Of a stretch of 62,424 nucleotides of DNA, positions 24,244-31,823 are shown one piece after another. The notes beneath the pieces were generated by a model. The model did no database searches and was not told the DNA's origin. It saw nothing but the letters and a program-made list of their open reading frames with translations. Position 1 is the first letter of the stretch. Each line of letters opens with the position of its first letter. The stretch is from Oscillospiraceae bacterium. GTDB taxonomy: Bacteria; Bacillota; Clostridia; Oscillospirales; Oscillospiraceae. Both the position numbers and the translations under genes were made by a program. The stretch lies in contig CADBCV010000010.1 of the NCBI GenBank assembly GCA_902793285.1, positions 1-62,424 on the forward strand, written 5' to 3'.

Positions 24244-25671
24244 ATGCCCACCACCTGGACCCGCTCGCCCGAGGAATTCCACAAGATCTACACCGCCAAT
24301 ACCGACGCCTTCTACCGGCTCGGCGGCTCCGGCATGGCCAGGGAGCTTGACGAGTTCATGACCAAGTGCGCCCTGAATCTGTGGAGCAAGGGGGGCGGCA
24401 TCACCCAGCGCCATGTGGACATGGCAAACCAGATCTACTCCCGCAATCAGCCCCAGCCCCGCTGGATGCTCTGGTCGCTGACCGGCTCCATCTGCGAGGG
24501 GGAGGTGTTCCTGCCCCCGGTGTTCTACTGGAACCTCGCCGAGAGCGACGCAAAGCGCGGCACGGAAGCCTCGCGCACCTTCATCCGGATGCTGACAAAC
24601 ATCCTCCTCTACCTCGCCGCGGTAGACGACGATGTGACCTATGAGGAGGCCGCCTTCATCACCGAGTGTACCGACAAGCTCACCGCCATCTGCGACACCA
24701 CGGGTGTGCGCAAGAGCAAGGAGCCGTTGAACCCCCTGGAGTTTGTCACAAGCGGGGAGCCGAGCTTTATCGAAAAGCACAGGCTCCAGACCCAGACCAC
24801 CGGCGGCGGGAGCGAGAAGAAGGACGAGGCCAAAGCCGAGATGGAGGAGAGGCCCAGCTTTGACGAGCTCATGGCCCAGCTTGAGTCCCTTGTCGGCCTG
24901 GAGGAGGTCAAGCGGGACATCAAGAATCTCATAAACCTCATGAAGGTCCGCAAGCTCCGCGAGCAGAACGACCTGCCTGTCCCGCCCATGAGCCTGCACA
25001 TGGTCTTCATGGGAAACCCCGGCACCGGCAAGACCACCGTCGCCCGCATCCTCTCCGGCCTCTATGCCGCCATCGGCGTGCTCGAAAAGGGCCAGCTCGT
25101 GGAGGTGGACCGCTCCGGCCTTGTTGCCGGCTACGTGGGGCAGACCGCCCTCAAGACGCAGGAGGTCATCAAAAAGGCCCTCGGCGGCGTCCTCTTCATT
25201 GACGAGGCATACTCCCTCTCCTCCGGCGGGGAGAACGACTTCGGGCGCGAGGCTATCGAGACCATGCTCAAGGCCATGGAGGACCACCGCAAGGAGCTCA
25301 TCGTCATCGTCGCGGGCTATACCGGGCCGATGGAAAAGTTCCTCAGCTCGAATCCCGGGCTCGAGTCTCGCTTCAACAAATACTTCTTCTTCCCAGATTA
25401 TAATGGGGAGCAGCTCATGGAGATCTTCCGCTCCCAGTGCAAGAAGAACGGCTATACGCTCACGGAGGAGTCCGAGAAGGCCGCGGTGGAGCTCTTCACC
25501 GAGCTCTATGAGGAGCGCAGCGAAAACTTCGGCAACGGCCGCGATGTGCGAAACTGCTTTGAGGACATGGTGGTCCGCCAGTCAAACCGCGTGGCCCAGA
25601 TCGAAAACCCCAGCAAGGAGGACCTCATGAACGTCCTGCCCGAGGATCTCGAGGACGAGGAAGAAAAGTGA
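24244..25671 (+). CDS. CbbX/SpoVK-type AAA+ ATPase
   Basis: 475 residues. The C-terminal half is a complete AAA+ module: Walker A MGNPGTGKTTVAR, Walker B GVLFIDEAYSL, sensor region VIVAGYTGPM and arginine-finger region LESRFNKYFFF. This is the CbbX/SpoVK family, ring ATPases that remodel protein complexes; SpoVK acts in spore maturation. The N-terminal 170 residues look TerB-like (AVDDDVTYEEAAFI), joined by a Gly/Lys/Glu-rich linker. It has its own promoter and no operon partner. Confidence 0.85.
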   Translation: MPTTWTRSPEEFHKIYTANTDAFYRLGGSGMARELDEFMTKCALNLWSKGGGITQRHVDMANQIYSRNQPQPRWMLWSLTGSICEGEVFLPPVFYWNLAESDAKRGTEASRTFIRMLTNILLYLAAVDDDVTYEEAAFITECTDKLTAICDTTGVRKSKEPLNPLEFVTSGEPSFIEKHRLQTQTTGGGSEKKDEAKAEMEERPSFDELMAQLESLVGLEEVKRDIKNLINLMKVRKLREQNDLPVPPMSLHMVFMGNPGTGKTTVARILSGLYAAIGVLEKGQLVEVDRSGLVAGYVGQTALKTQEVIKKALGGVLFIDEAYSLSSGGENDFGREAIETMLKAMEDHRKELIVIVAGYTGPMEKFLSSNPGLESRFNKYFFFPDYNGEQLMEIFRSQCKKNGYTLTEESEKAAVELFTELYEERSENFGNGRDVRNCFEDMVVRQSNRVAQIENPSKEDLMNVLPEDLEDEEEK

Positions 25672-25682
25672 TTTACACATTG

Positions 25683-25829
25683 CCGTAGGGGCGGCTGTCA
25701 GCCGCCCGCGCGGTAGAAAAGCAGCATAGAAGAACCCTCCGGCGAATCCGTTGTCAAAAGTACGGACCTGTCGGAGGGTATTTGAATTTTGAACTGGTTT
25801 CATCGGGCGGCTGATAGCCGCCCCTACGG
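25683..25829. repeat. Palindromic intergenic repeat, family A variant (GGCGGCTGTCAGCC ends)
   Basis: CCGTAGGGGCGGCTGTCAG at 25683 is the inverted counterpart of CTGATAGCCGCCCCTACGG ending at 25829, with one mismatch. The middle holds a hairpin ACCCTCCG...CGGAGGGT with an inner TCCGT...ACGGA stem. It fills the gap between two convergent genes and may terminate both. Confidence 0.75.
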
Positions 25830-25842
25830 TCAGATATGCGCG

Positions 25843-26814
25843 TCAGCTTCTCGCGATGAGCTCTTCGACCTGCGCGCGCTCGGGCATGGCGCGGATGGCG
25901 CCCTTCTTGGTGGTGACGATATAGGCGGCGGTGTTTGCAAAGCGGAGCATAGCCTCGAGCTGTGCATCCGTGAGTCCGTCGAGTCCGTTTTCCAGCACGA
26001 AGTTCAAAACGCTCCCGCAGAAGGTGTCGCCCGCGCCGGTGGTCTCAATCACGCCGCCGAGTTTGCAGGCCGGCACGAACACATGCCGCCCGCCATAGAA
26101 GCTGTGGCTCCCGTCCCCGCCGGCGGTGACGTTCAAGAGGCGGATCTGGGGGAAGCGGGCCTTCAGAATGGCGGCGCCCTTGTCAAAATCCGTCTCCCCG
26201 GTCATGAACTCGATCTCGTTGTCCGCGATCTTCAAAATGTCGCAGCGCGAAAGGCCCCACTCGATGGCGGCCCTGGCGCTCTCCTCATCGGGCCAGAGCG
26301 GCGGGCGGAGGTTCGGGTCGAAGGAGATGAGGGCCCCGGCCTCCTTGGCGATCTCATAGGCTCTCACCGTGGCGCTCCTGCAGGGCTCGTCCGTGAGGGA
26401 GAGAGTGCCGAAATGGAAGATGCGGGTCTCGCGCAGAAGCTCCTCGTCCAGCTCTTCGGGACGCAGCATGATGTCCGCGCCGGGCTTGCGGTAAAAGCTG
26501 AAATCCCGGTCGCCGTTCGGGAAGGTGTGCACCACGGCGAGGGTCGTGGGGATATCACTGTCCCGCTTGAGGGCGCGCACGTCGATGCCGGCCTCCTCTA
26601 CGGTTCGGGCGAGCATGTCGCCGAAGCTGTCCTTGCCCACCTTGCCCAGAAAGGCGCAGCGCTTGCCGAGCTTTCGCAGCATGGCGAGCACGTTCGCGGG
26701 CGCGCCGCCGGGGTTTGCCTCAAAGAGAAGATTGCCCTGGCCGCTCAACCCGTTCTGGGTGAAGTCCACCAAAAGCTCGCCGAGGGCGACAACGTCAAAT
26801 TGTTTCTGATCCAT
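25843..26814 (-). CDS. PfkB-family fructokinase
   Basis: 323 residues with the N-terminal PfkB signature GGAPANVLAMLRKLG and the C-terminal signature ETTGAGDTFCGSVLNF, where Asp is the catalytic base. The overall match is to bacterial fructokinases. It lies 45 bases downstream of the amylosucrase gene, on the same strand. Amylosucrase releases fructose from sucrose, and this kinase would convert it to fructose 6-phosphate, so the two form a sucrose-use pair. Confidence 0.88.
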   Translation of the reverse strand: MDQKQFDVVALGELLVDFTQNGLSGQGNLLFEANPGGAPANVLAMLRKLGKRCAFLGKVGKDSFGDMLARTVEEAGIDVRALKRDSDIPTTLAVVHTFPNGDRDFSFYRKPGADIMLRPEELDEELLRETRIFHFGTLSLTDEPCRSATVRAYEIAKEAGALISFDPNLRPPLWPDEESARAAIEWGLSRCDILKIADNEIEFMTGETDFDKGAAILKARFPQIRLLNVTAGGDGSHSFYGGRHVFVPACKLGGVIETTGAGDTFCGSVLNFVLENGLDGLTDAQLEAMLRFANTAAYIVTTKKGAIRAMPERAQVEELIARS

Positions 26815-26859
26815 GGGTGAATCCTCCTGTCACAGTCTGTATTCAAAAAAGTACAGCGT

Positions 26860-28725
26860 TTACCGGGCCTCTTCCTGCCCAAAGTCGCAGATGAGCCAGA
26901 CGAAGCCGCCCGGCGGGAGCAGGATGCCGCTGGGGTCTGCCTGCTCCCCGGTGAGCAGATCTTGAAAGCTGCCGGGGGTATTGACAGGGACCCGGCGCTC
27001 ACTCTCGCCGAAGTTAAAATACGCGGCGAGCTTTTCGCCCTTAAAATAGCGCCCGATGCCGAGTACTGCGTTGTCCCCCGTAAGGAGGAGCCAGGTGTCG
27101 GCCCCGGCCTCGAAGACCCGGTGGGCGGCGCGGAGCTTCTCGAGAAACACCAGCGTGGAGAAAAGGCGCCCCTCCACGCTCTCGGGATTATTACGCTCCG
27201 CCGCGGCGTCCCAGTTCATTTTGCCCCGGTGGAGATAGCGGCTGTCGGAGGCTTTGAGCGGGTCCTCGTGATAGGCGTAGTCGTTCTCCTGGCCGATCTC
27301 GTCCCCGCTGTAGAGCACCGGGATGCCGCTGAGCGTGAACATGTAGGCGTGCAGCATGATGTCAAGGCGCAGGGCCCACTCGATCTTCGCGTGGTTATGT
27401 TCGTAGCGTCCGGCCTCCAGCCCGCAGAGGGAAGCGGTGGTGCCGCAGAGCCGCGCGTCGCGCAGGCGCGGGTCGTTGTTGTAGAGCTCGCCCCGCGCGG
27501 GGCTTCCATACCAGACGCCGGTGAGATAGTCGTTGAGAAACTGCTTGTGCTCGGCCTCGCGGCTTCCGAAGCGGCCCAGAAAGTCGTAATCCAGACCCCA
27601 GCCGATATCGTCGTGGCAGCGCAGGTAGTTTAAGAAGGTGTACTCCCGCGGCAGGGCAAACACCTGGCCGAGCTGGTGCTGGAGAAGGCGCACGTCCTTG
27701 GTCGCGACAGTGTGCCAGGTGCTCGCCATGGTGGTGACGTTATAGAGCAGGTGGCACTCCGGCTTTTCCACCGTGCCGAAGTAGGGGACCACCTTGCTCG
27801 GCTCCATCACGACCTCCCCGAGCAAGAGGCACGAGGGGCACACGATCTCGCACACCATGCGCATGATGCGCACGAGGGAGTGGACCTGGGGCAGGTTCCG
27901 GCAGCTGGTGCCGAGCTGCTTCCAGATATAGGGCACCGCGTCGAGCCGGATGATGTCCACGCCCTGGTTGCAGAGATAGAGCATGTTCTCCGTCATGTCG
28001 TTGAAGACGGTGGGGTTTGCGTAGTTGAGATCCCACTGATAGGGGTAGAAGGTGGTCATGACGACCTTTTTGGCCTCCTCGCACCAGGTAAAGTTGCCCG
28101 GCGCCGTGGTGGGGAAGACCTGGGGCACAGTCTTTTCAAACTGGTTTGGCACGTCCCAGTCGTCGTAGAAGAAGTAGCGCTCCTGGAAGCTCCGATCCCC
28201 CGCGCGGGCGCGCCTTGCCCACTCGTGGTCCTCGCTCGTGTGGTTCATCACAAAGTCGAGACACACGGCGATCCCGCGTTCATGGCAGTCCTCCGCGAGC
28301 GCCGCGAGATCCTCCATCGTGCCGAGCGACGGCTGCACCTTCCGGAAGTCCGACACGGCATAGCCCCCGTCGCTGCGGCCGACCGGGCTCTCCAGCAGGG
28401 GCATCAGGTGCAGGTAGTTGACGCCGCAGTCCTGGATGTAATCGAGTTTTTCCCGAACGCCCTGGAGCGTGCCGGCAAAGCAGTCCACGTACATGAGCAT
28501 CCCGACAAGGCCGTTGCCCTTGTACCAGTCAGGGTCCGCAAGCCTTTTCCGGTCGAGCTCGCAGAGCTTCTCGCTGCGCTCTTCATACATGCGCCGCAGC
28601 ATCCCGGTAAAGAAGCTGTATGCCTGCTCGTCCCCGTGGTAGAGCTCCATGAAGAGCCAGCGCAGCTCCTCCTCATGCCGTGCAAAGCGAAGGCGGAATT
28701 CCTCCGTCCGGTCTGTTCTGCCCAT
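26860..28725 (-). CDS. Amylosucrase-like GH13 enzyme
   Basis: 621 residues, the expected size. It has the amylosucrase-type N-terminal helical region and a GH13 barrel with YLHLMPLLESPVGRSDGGYA, CLDFVMNHTSEDH, IIRLDAVPYIWK (nucleophile Asp), LLGEVVM (acid/base Glu) and RCHDDIGW. Amylosucrase transfers glucose from sucrose onto an alpha-1,4-glucan and releases fructose. There is no signal peptide, so it is cytosolic and would need sucrose uptake. The partner is the fructokinase downstream. Sucrose hydrolase is the main alternative within the same subfamily. GGAGG precedes the ATG. Confidence 0.85.
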   Translation of the reverse strand: MGRTDRTEEFRLRFARHEEELRWLFMELYHGDEQAYSFFTGMLRRMYEERSEKLCELDRKRLADPDWYKGNGLVGMLMYVDCFAGTLQGVREKLDYIQDCGVNYLHLMPLLESPVGRSDGGYAVSDFRKVQPSLGTMEDLAALAEDCHERGIAVCLDFVMNHTSEDHEWARRARAGDRSFQERYFFYDDWDVPNQFEKTVPQVFPTTAPGNFTWCEEAKKVVMTTFYPYQWDLNYANPTVFNDMTENMLYLCNQGVDIIRLDAVPYIWKQLGTSCRNLPQVHSLVRIMRMVCEIVCPSCLLLGEVVMEPSKVVPYFGTVEKPECHLLYNVTTMASTWHTVATKDVRLLQHQLGQVFALPREYTFLNYLRCHDDIGWGLDYDFLGRFGSREAEHKQFLNDYLTGVWYGSPARGELYNNDPRLRDARLCGTTASLCGLEAGRYEHNHAKIEWALRLDIMLHAYMFTLSGIPVLYSGDEIGQENDYAYHEDPLKASDSRYLHRGKMNWDAAAERNNPESVEGRLFSTLVFLEKLRAAHRVFEAGADTWLLLTGDNAVLGIGRYFKGEKLAAYFNFGESERRVPVNTPGSFQDLLTGEQADPSGILLPPGGFVWLICDFGQEEAR

Positions 28726-28784
28726 TCGCGATCCTCCGATCTATACGATATAATTTAAACAAATATGGGGTTCTCGCTGTAAAT

Positions 28785-28878
28785 CAGTGTGGAGTTTGGA
28801 GAGTGGAATTAAGGTATCGCTGCGCGATGATTTAAAATTGCGCCGAAGCCGCTCCATCACGCCACATTCCGCTCTCAT
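28785..28878. repeat. MITE-like repeat, family B, in a 507-bp gene-free gap
   Basis: The ends AGTGTGGAGTTTGGAGAGTG and CATTCCGCTCTC resemble those at 49533-49626. The middle (GGTATCGCTGCGCGATGA through GCCGAAGCCGCTCC) is present there in inverse orientation. The rest of the 28726-29232 gap is AT-rich and holds only a leftward terminator near 29122-29148; I see no gene. Confidence 0.65.
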
Positions 28879-29121
28879 ACAAGATTGCAGACAAAAGCCG
28901 ATACTTCTATAGTTTTATTCTACCTTTTCCGCGCCCCGGTGTCAACGCTTATCCGTCACGGAAGGGCAGAAAAAAGCGTCGGCGCACGGAAATCGTTTCC
29001 ATCAAAAAGATGAACTAAAATGATTCTGAAAATTGAAATACTGGAAGTTTCAACAGAAAATAAGGATAAAATTCAGCAAAATCCCATCTTGAAGCCGGCG
29101 GTTAGAGTGTGATAACATAAC

Positions 29122-29148
29122 AAAAAAAAAGACCCTCTCCCGGAGGGG
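29122..29148 (-). terminator. Leftward hairpin with nine-T tract
   Basis: CCCTC (29133-29137) and GAGGG (29143-29147) form a short stem; on the minus strand it is followed by T-C-T and a run of T from the nine A residues at 29122-29130. It would stop leftward transcripts from the rhodanese region. Confidence 0.5.
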
Positions 29149-29232
29149 ATACACAATGGCGGGAAAGGAAGGGATGCAAAAGGGGAGCGCCGGCCCTTGG
29201 GGGAGGAAAAACGCAGCCAGAGGAAGGTGCCT

Positions 29233-29436
29233 ATGGACCGACAGACCGTGATCCGCGATCTCTCCTCGCAGATCGAGACACTGACCAGACTCCACATTCA
29301 GCACGGCCTGCACCGCACGCCCGGATTTGACGCGCAGAAGAACAGTATCACGCGGCTCATCCGGGACAACGAGATCGATCTGAACAGGGAACTGGACCCG
29401 CTCACCCGCAATCTCTACCGACGCTATTTTGAATAG
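29233..29436 (+). CDS. Small hypothetical protein (67 aa)
   Basis: The ATG at 29233 follows GAGGAAGG at a good distance; an in-frame TTG at 29197 would add 12 residues but has no ribosome site. The product is highly charged and helical (MDRQTVIRDLSSQIETLTRL and later RNLYRRYFE), with no Cys and no membrane helix. I do not recognise a family. It lies alone between a leftward terminator and a family A repeat that probably ends its transcript. Confidence 0.5.
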   Translation: MDRQTVIRDLSSQIETLTRLHIQHGLHRTPGFDAQKNSITRLIRDNEIDLNRELDPLTRNLYRRYFE

Positions 29437-29443
29437 GGGGAGG

Positions 29444-29642
29444 GGCTGTGAAAAAAGTATCCCACAGCCGTAGGGAAGGGGCTTGCTCCTCCCGTGCGCA
29501 GAAATGTTAAAAACACAAAAATGTACGGCGATTTCGCAGAAAGCTGCGATTTTGCCGTACATTGCTTTTCCATCCTTACCCTGTGCCGCCGGGAGAGGCA
29601 AGCCCCTTCCCTGCGGGTTCATACAAACTCTTTTCACAGCTC
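29444..29642. repeat. Palindromic intergenic repeat, family A (second full copy)
   Basis: Same ends as the copy at 19462 (GGCTGTGAAAAAAGT, with the far end as ACTCTTTTCACAGC, two differences). It has the same GGGCTTGCYCCTCCC stems and central TGTACGGC core, here in inverse order. Both arms have drifted, so it is an older or recombined copy. Confidence 0.75.
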
Positions 29643-29644
29643 CT

Positions 29645-29962
29645 TTATTTTTCCAGCGCGTCCTTGTAATCCCGGATGCCGCCGATGCTCTCGCAGTTTA
29701 CATAACCCATGCCGCGCAATCTCGCCGCGGCGCGCCTGCTGCGGGAGCCGACCAGGCAGTAGGCAAAGATCGGCGTTTCGTGATCGGGCAGCAGCGTCTC
29801 GGCTGTCTCGATCTCGGAGAGGGGGAGGTTGACACTCCCGGGGATGCGCCCCGCGGCGAACTCGTCCGCCTCGCGCACATCGAGCAGGACGCCGCCCGCC
29901 GCCTTGCAGCGCTCGAGCCCGTCATAGAGATCCGGCTGTTTGAAAAAATCCAAGAGACTCAT
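29645..29962 (-). CDS. Rhodanese-like domain protein
   Basis: The start at 29962 (MSLLDFFKQPDLYDGL) follows AAGGAG; the longer frame upstream is repeat DNA. The 105-residue domain has VLLDVREADEFAAGRIPGS (LLDVREADEFAAGRIPGS) and the active-site loop YCLVGSRS with catalytic Cys and the Gly-Ser-Arg typical of single-domain rhodaneses. It probably moves sulfane sulfur or acts as a thiol redox protein. It is monocistronic. Confidence 0.85.
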   Translation of the reverse strand: MSLLDFFKQPDLYDGLERCKAAGGVLLDVREADEFAAGRIPGSVNLPLSEIETAETLLPDHETPIFAYCLVGSRSRRAAARLRGMGYVNCESIGGIRDYKDALEK

Positions 29963-30030
29963 GATGATGCTCCTTTTCTTGCGATACAAAATGGGGGGAG
30001 AAATAGAAATATGCATATCGGCTTTAGACA

Positions 30031-30310
30031 GCTTCTAAGCTCCCTTTCGAAAAGGGAACTGTCATGGCCGATCTCCCGCGAGGTCATGACTGAGGGATCG
30101 AACGTCTTGCACTGTGTTTCAACAGAAGCGTATGCAAACGGAGAAATTGATCCCTCCGGCCTTCGGCCACACCGCAGCGTTAAGCAAATGTGCCGGCGGC
30201 ACATTTGTAGCGTAGGCCGCAGCGGCTATGCCGCGAGGAGGGAAGTGCGTTTCTGCGTTGATCCCTCCGGTCTTCGGCCACATCCCTTTTCAAAAGGGAG
30301 CTTAGAAAGA
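30031..30310. repeat. 280-bp repeat with CTAAGCTCCCTTT ends, family C
   Basis: The left end CTTCTAAGCTCCCTTTCGAA and the right end, read in reverse complement as CTTTCTAAGCTCCCTTTTGA, are inverted copies extending to GGGA. Internally GATCCCTCCGGYCTTCGGCC occurs twice as a direct repeat, and CAAATGTGCC pairs with GGCACATTTG. There is no coding capacity. It fills most of the gap between the rhodanese gene and the ncRNA. Confidence 0.65.
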
Positions 30311-30343
30311 GGCTTGCTGCGTTAACCCAATATCCGAAAATAG

Positions 30344-30531
30344 AAAAGGCAGTCAGTCTCATGAGAGACCCGGACTGCCTTAGAACCGGTTGTTCCGCCT
30401 ACACAATAAATGGTATGCTGGTGTTGCCCGCTCAACGTCCGGCCACAATGCCGCCGGCGGCCCGCAAGTAAACTTCGCTTGCTCCTACGGGTTAAGGTGC
30501 CGATTACACCGATGGGTGACGCCCATCTCCT
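30344..30531 (-). ncRNA. Candidate structured small RNA (about 188 nt)
   Basis: On the minus strand a consensus promoter (next entry) is followed about seven bases later by a region without a start codon or ribosome site but with successive hairpins. These are GATGGG/CCCATC, GGTG/CACC, CCCG-GCAAG/CTTGC-GGG and CCGGC/GCCGG. The region ends in a classical terminator, GGCAGTC...GACTGCC with inner GTCTC/GAGAC, then TTTTCTATTTT. Bases CCTTAACC near the 5' side can pair with GGTTCTAAGG near the 3' end. Size and architecture suit an independently transcribed RNA such as a 6S or raiA-type RNA; I cannot assign the class from memory. A riboswitch is unlikely because no gene follows on this strand. Confidence 0.65.
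30345..30379 (-). terminator. Terminator of the candidate ncRNA
   Basis: Minus-strand GGCAGTC (30379-30373) and GACTGCC (30354-30348) enclose a second stem GTCTC/GAGAC with loop TCAT, followed by TTTT. Confidence 0.85.
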
Positions 30532-30537
30532 GTATCT

Positions 30538-30566
30538 TTTATACCACAGGCCAGGAATTATGTCAA
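30538..30566 (-). promoter_or_regulatory. Consensus promoter of the candidate ncRNA
   Basis: Minus strand: TTGACA (30566-30561), 17-base spacer, TATAAA (30543-30538). This is one of the best sigma-A promoters in the window. The remaining gap up to 30756 is AT-rich with no gene that I can support. Confidence 0.85.
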
Positions 30567-30756
30567 GGATTTTTTGTAAAAATTTGATATATTTTCAAAG
30601 CCACCATGCGCTAAAAATGTGGGAATCGACAGAACGGGTTTTTATAATTACAAAAAACAGGCATATCGCGCCAATAAGCGAACAAAAGCGGGCATGTGGG
30701 AACTGCCCAAATCGGCGGCCCGGGCAGCGGAAAAATTGTCGAATTTGGCGATAGAA

Positions 30757-30787
30757 AACCCCGGGGGACAGCGGCTCCTCCGGGGTT
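30757..30787 (-). terminator. Terminator after the glycerophosphodiesterase gene
   Basis: AACCCCGG (30757-30764) and CCGGGGTT (30780-30787) form a stem followed on the minus strand by TTTTC. It lies just after the stop at 30795. Confidence 0.85.
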
Positions 30788-30794
30788 AAAAGCA

Positions 30795-31643
30795 TTACTG
30801 CTTTTTGAACACGCGCTGGGGGCGGTAAAACTCAAAGATCACGCCGTCGCGCCCGCGCTCCGCTCTCTCGTTGTGGGCCGTCCATCCAAAGCGCATAGCG
30901 CCCAGCGCCTCGGCGAGACGCACCGTGAGCGGGCGGTAGCCGATGCGGTAGGCGATGAACTGCGGCCTTGACAGGAAGTTCAAAAGACAGCGGCTGAGAA
31001 GAAAGGCGGTGCGTTTATTCACAGTGTCGCCGTAATCCCGCCTCACGCTTGCAAGCTGCCCGCGCACAAGATCCTTCGCGTGGAAGCGGAACCAGCGCAC
31101 GATCATGGGGTTAAAGCTCTCGATGCACACCTCGCCCAGGTAATCCGAGAGGATGGCGTAGGTCTTTTCGCAGAGCTCCCGGTTGTGCCTGCCGGTCTTG
31201 AGCTCCACAATCAGGGGCCCGCGCCCGGCATAGACCTCCAGCACCTCGGTCAAAAGCGGGATGCGCTGCTCCGTCCCGCAGAGGGAGAGGAGCTTTAACT
31301 CGTCATAGCTTTTCTCGTCCACCCGCGCGTGCACGCCGCAGACGCGCTCAAGCGTGTCGTCGTGGAAGACCACGACCTGCCCGTCCTTTGTGAGCTGCAC
31401 ATCGAGCTCCGCGCCGTAGCCCGCGCGGCCTGCGAGCCGGAAGGCTTCAAGCGAGTTTTCGGGCACGCTCCTATCCTCGCTGTGGAGCCCCCTGTGGGCA
31501 AAGTTCCGCCCGTAGAAGGGGGCCTTCTGCCGCTTGGTCACGGCCCCGGGCGCCGCAAGGAACACCGGCAGCCCCGCCGCAAGCGCGGCGCACCCGCCGA
31601 GGATCGCGGCCTTTTTCAGCTTTTTGGAGAGAGTATTGTTCAC
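30795..31643 (-). CDS. Membrane-anchored glycerophosphodiester phosphodiesterase
   Basis: I chose the GTG at 31643 because GAGGTG lies six bases upstream. The protein has an N-terminal hydrophobic anchor (AAILGGCAALAAGLPVFLAA) and a GDPD barrel with NFAHRGLHSEDRSVPENS, AELDVQLTKDG and VVFHDDTLER, containing the catalytic HRG..., E-x-D and His. Later come IVELKTG and IESFNPM, and FGWTAHN near the end. It would hydrolyse glycerophosphodiesters to glycerol 3-phosphate and an alcohol at the membrane. It stands alone between its terminator and a hairpin-rich gap. Confidence 0.88.
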   Translation of the reverse strand: MNNTLSKKLKKAAILGGCAALAAGLPVFLAAPGAVTKRQKAPFYGRNFAHRGLHSEDRSVPENSLEAFRLAGRAGYGAELDVQLTKDGQVVVFHDDTLERVCGVHARVDEKSYDELKLLSLCGTEQRIPLLTEVLEVYAGRGPLIVELKTGRHNRELCEKTYAILSDYLGEVCIESFNPMIVRWFRFHAKDLVRGQLASVRRDYGDTVNKRTAFLLSRCLLNFLSRPQFIAYRIGYRPLTVRLAEALGAMRFGWTAHNERAERGRDGVIFEFYRPQRVFKKQ

Positions 31644-31686
31644 AGACAGCACCTCAATGATAGCGTATTTGCAAAACAAATCATTT

Positions 31687-31819
31687 ATCGTAAACGAATT
31701 TGAAAAATGAGTTTACGATTTAGCCATGTTTTTCGGTTGCCCCGTCAGGGGCGAGCGTCTCCCGCAAGCGAGTGCGCGCAGCGGGGTGCAAACTCGATCA
31801 AGTGCCCGCACTTGATCGA
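31687..31819. other. Two inverted repeats between GDPD and MFS genes
   Basis: ATCGTAAAC (31687-31695) and GTTTACGAT (31711-31719) form perfect 9-base arms upstream of the GDPD gene. TCGATCAAGTGC and GCACTTGATCGA (31794-31819) are perfect 12-base arms two bases apart, right after the MFS stop, and could end the MFS transcript though no T tract follows. No gene is present here. Confidence 0.5.
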
Positions 31820-31823
31820 AATT

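Noticed and set aside
24120-24350. Short frame beginning MSKKNKKVKK at the right end of the inserted block
   Set aside because: It has no ribosome site, crosses the direct repeat and the AAA promoter, and continues out of frame into the AAA gene; at most a trace of a lost gene.
29050-29637. 195-residue minus-strand open frame
   Set aside because: It runs across a family A repeat, antisense to the small plus-strand gene, and through a terminator; no start with a ribosome site.
30344-30531. T-box or riboswitch leader
   Set aside because: No T-box GGTGG-type antiterminator motif is seen and no gene follows on the minus strand; an independent RNA fits better.
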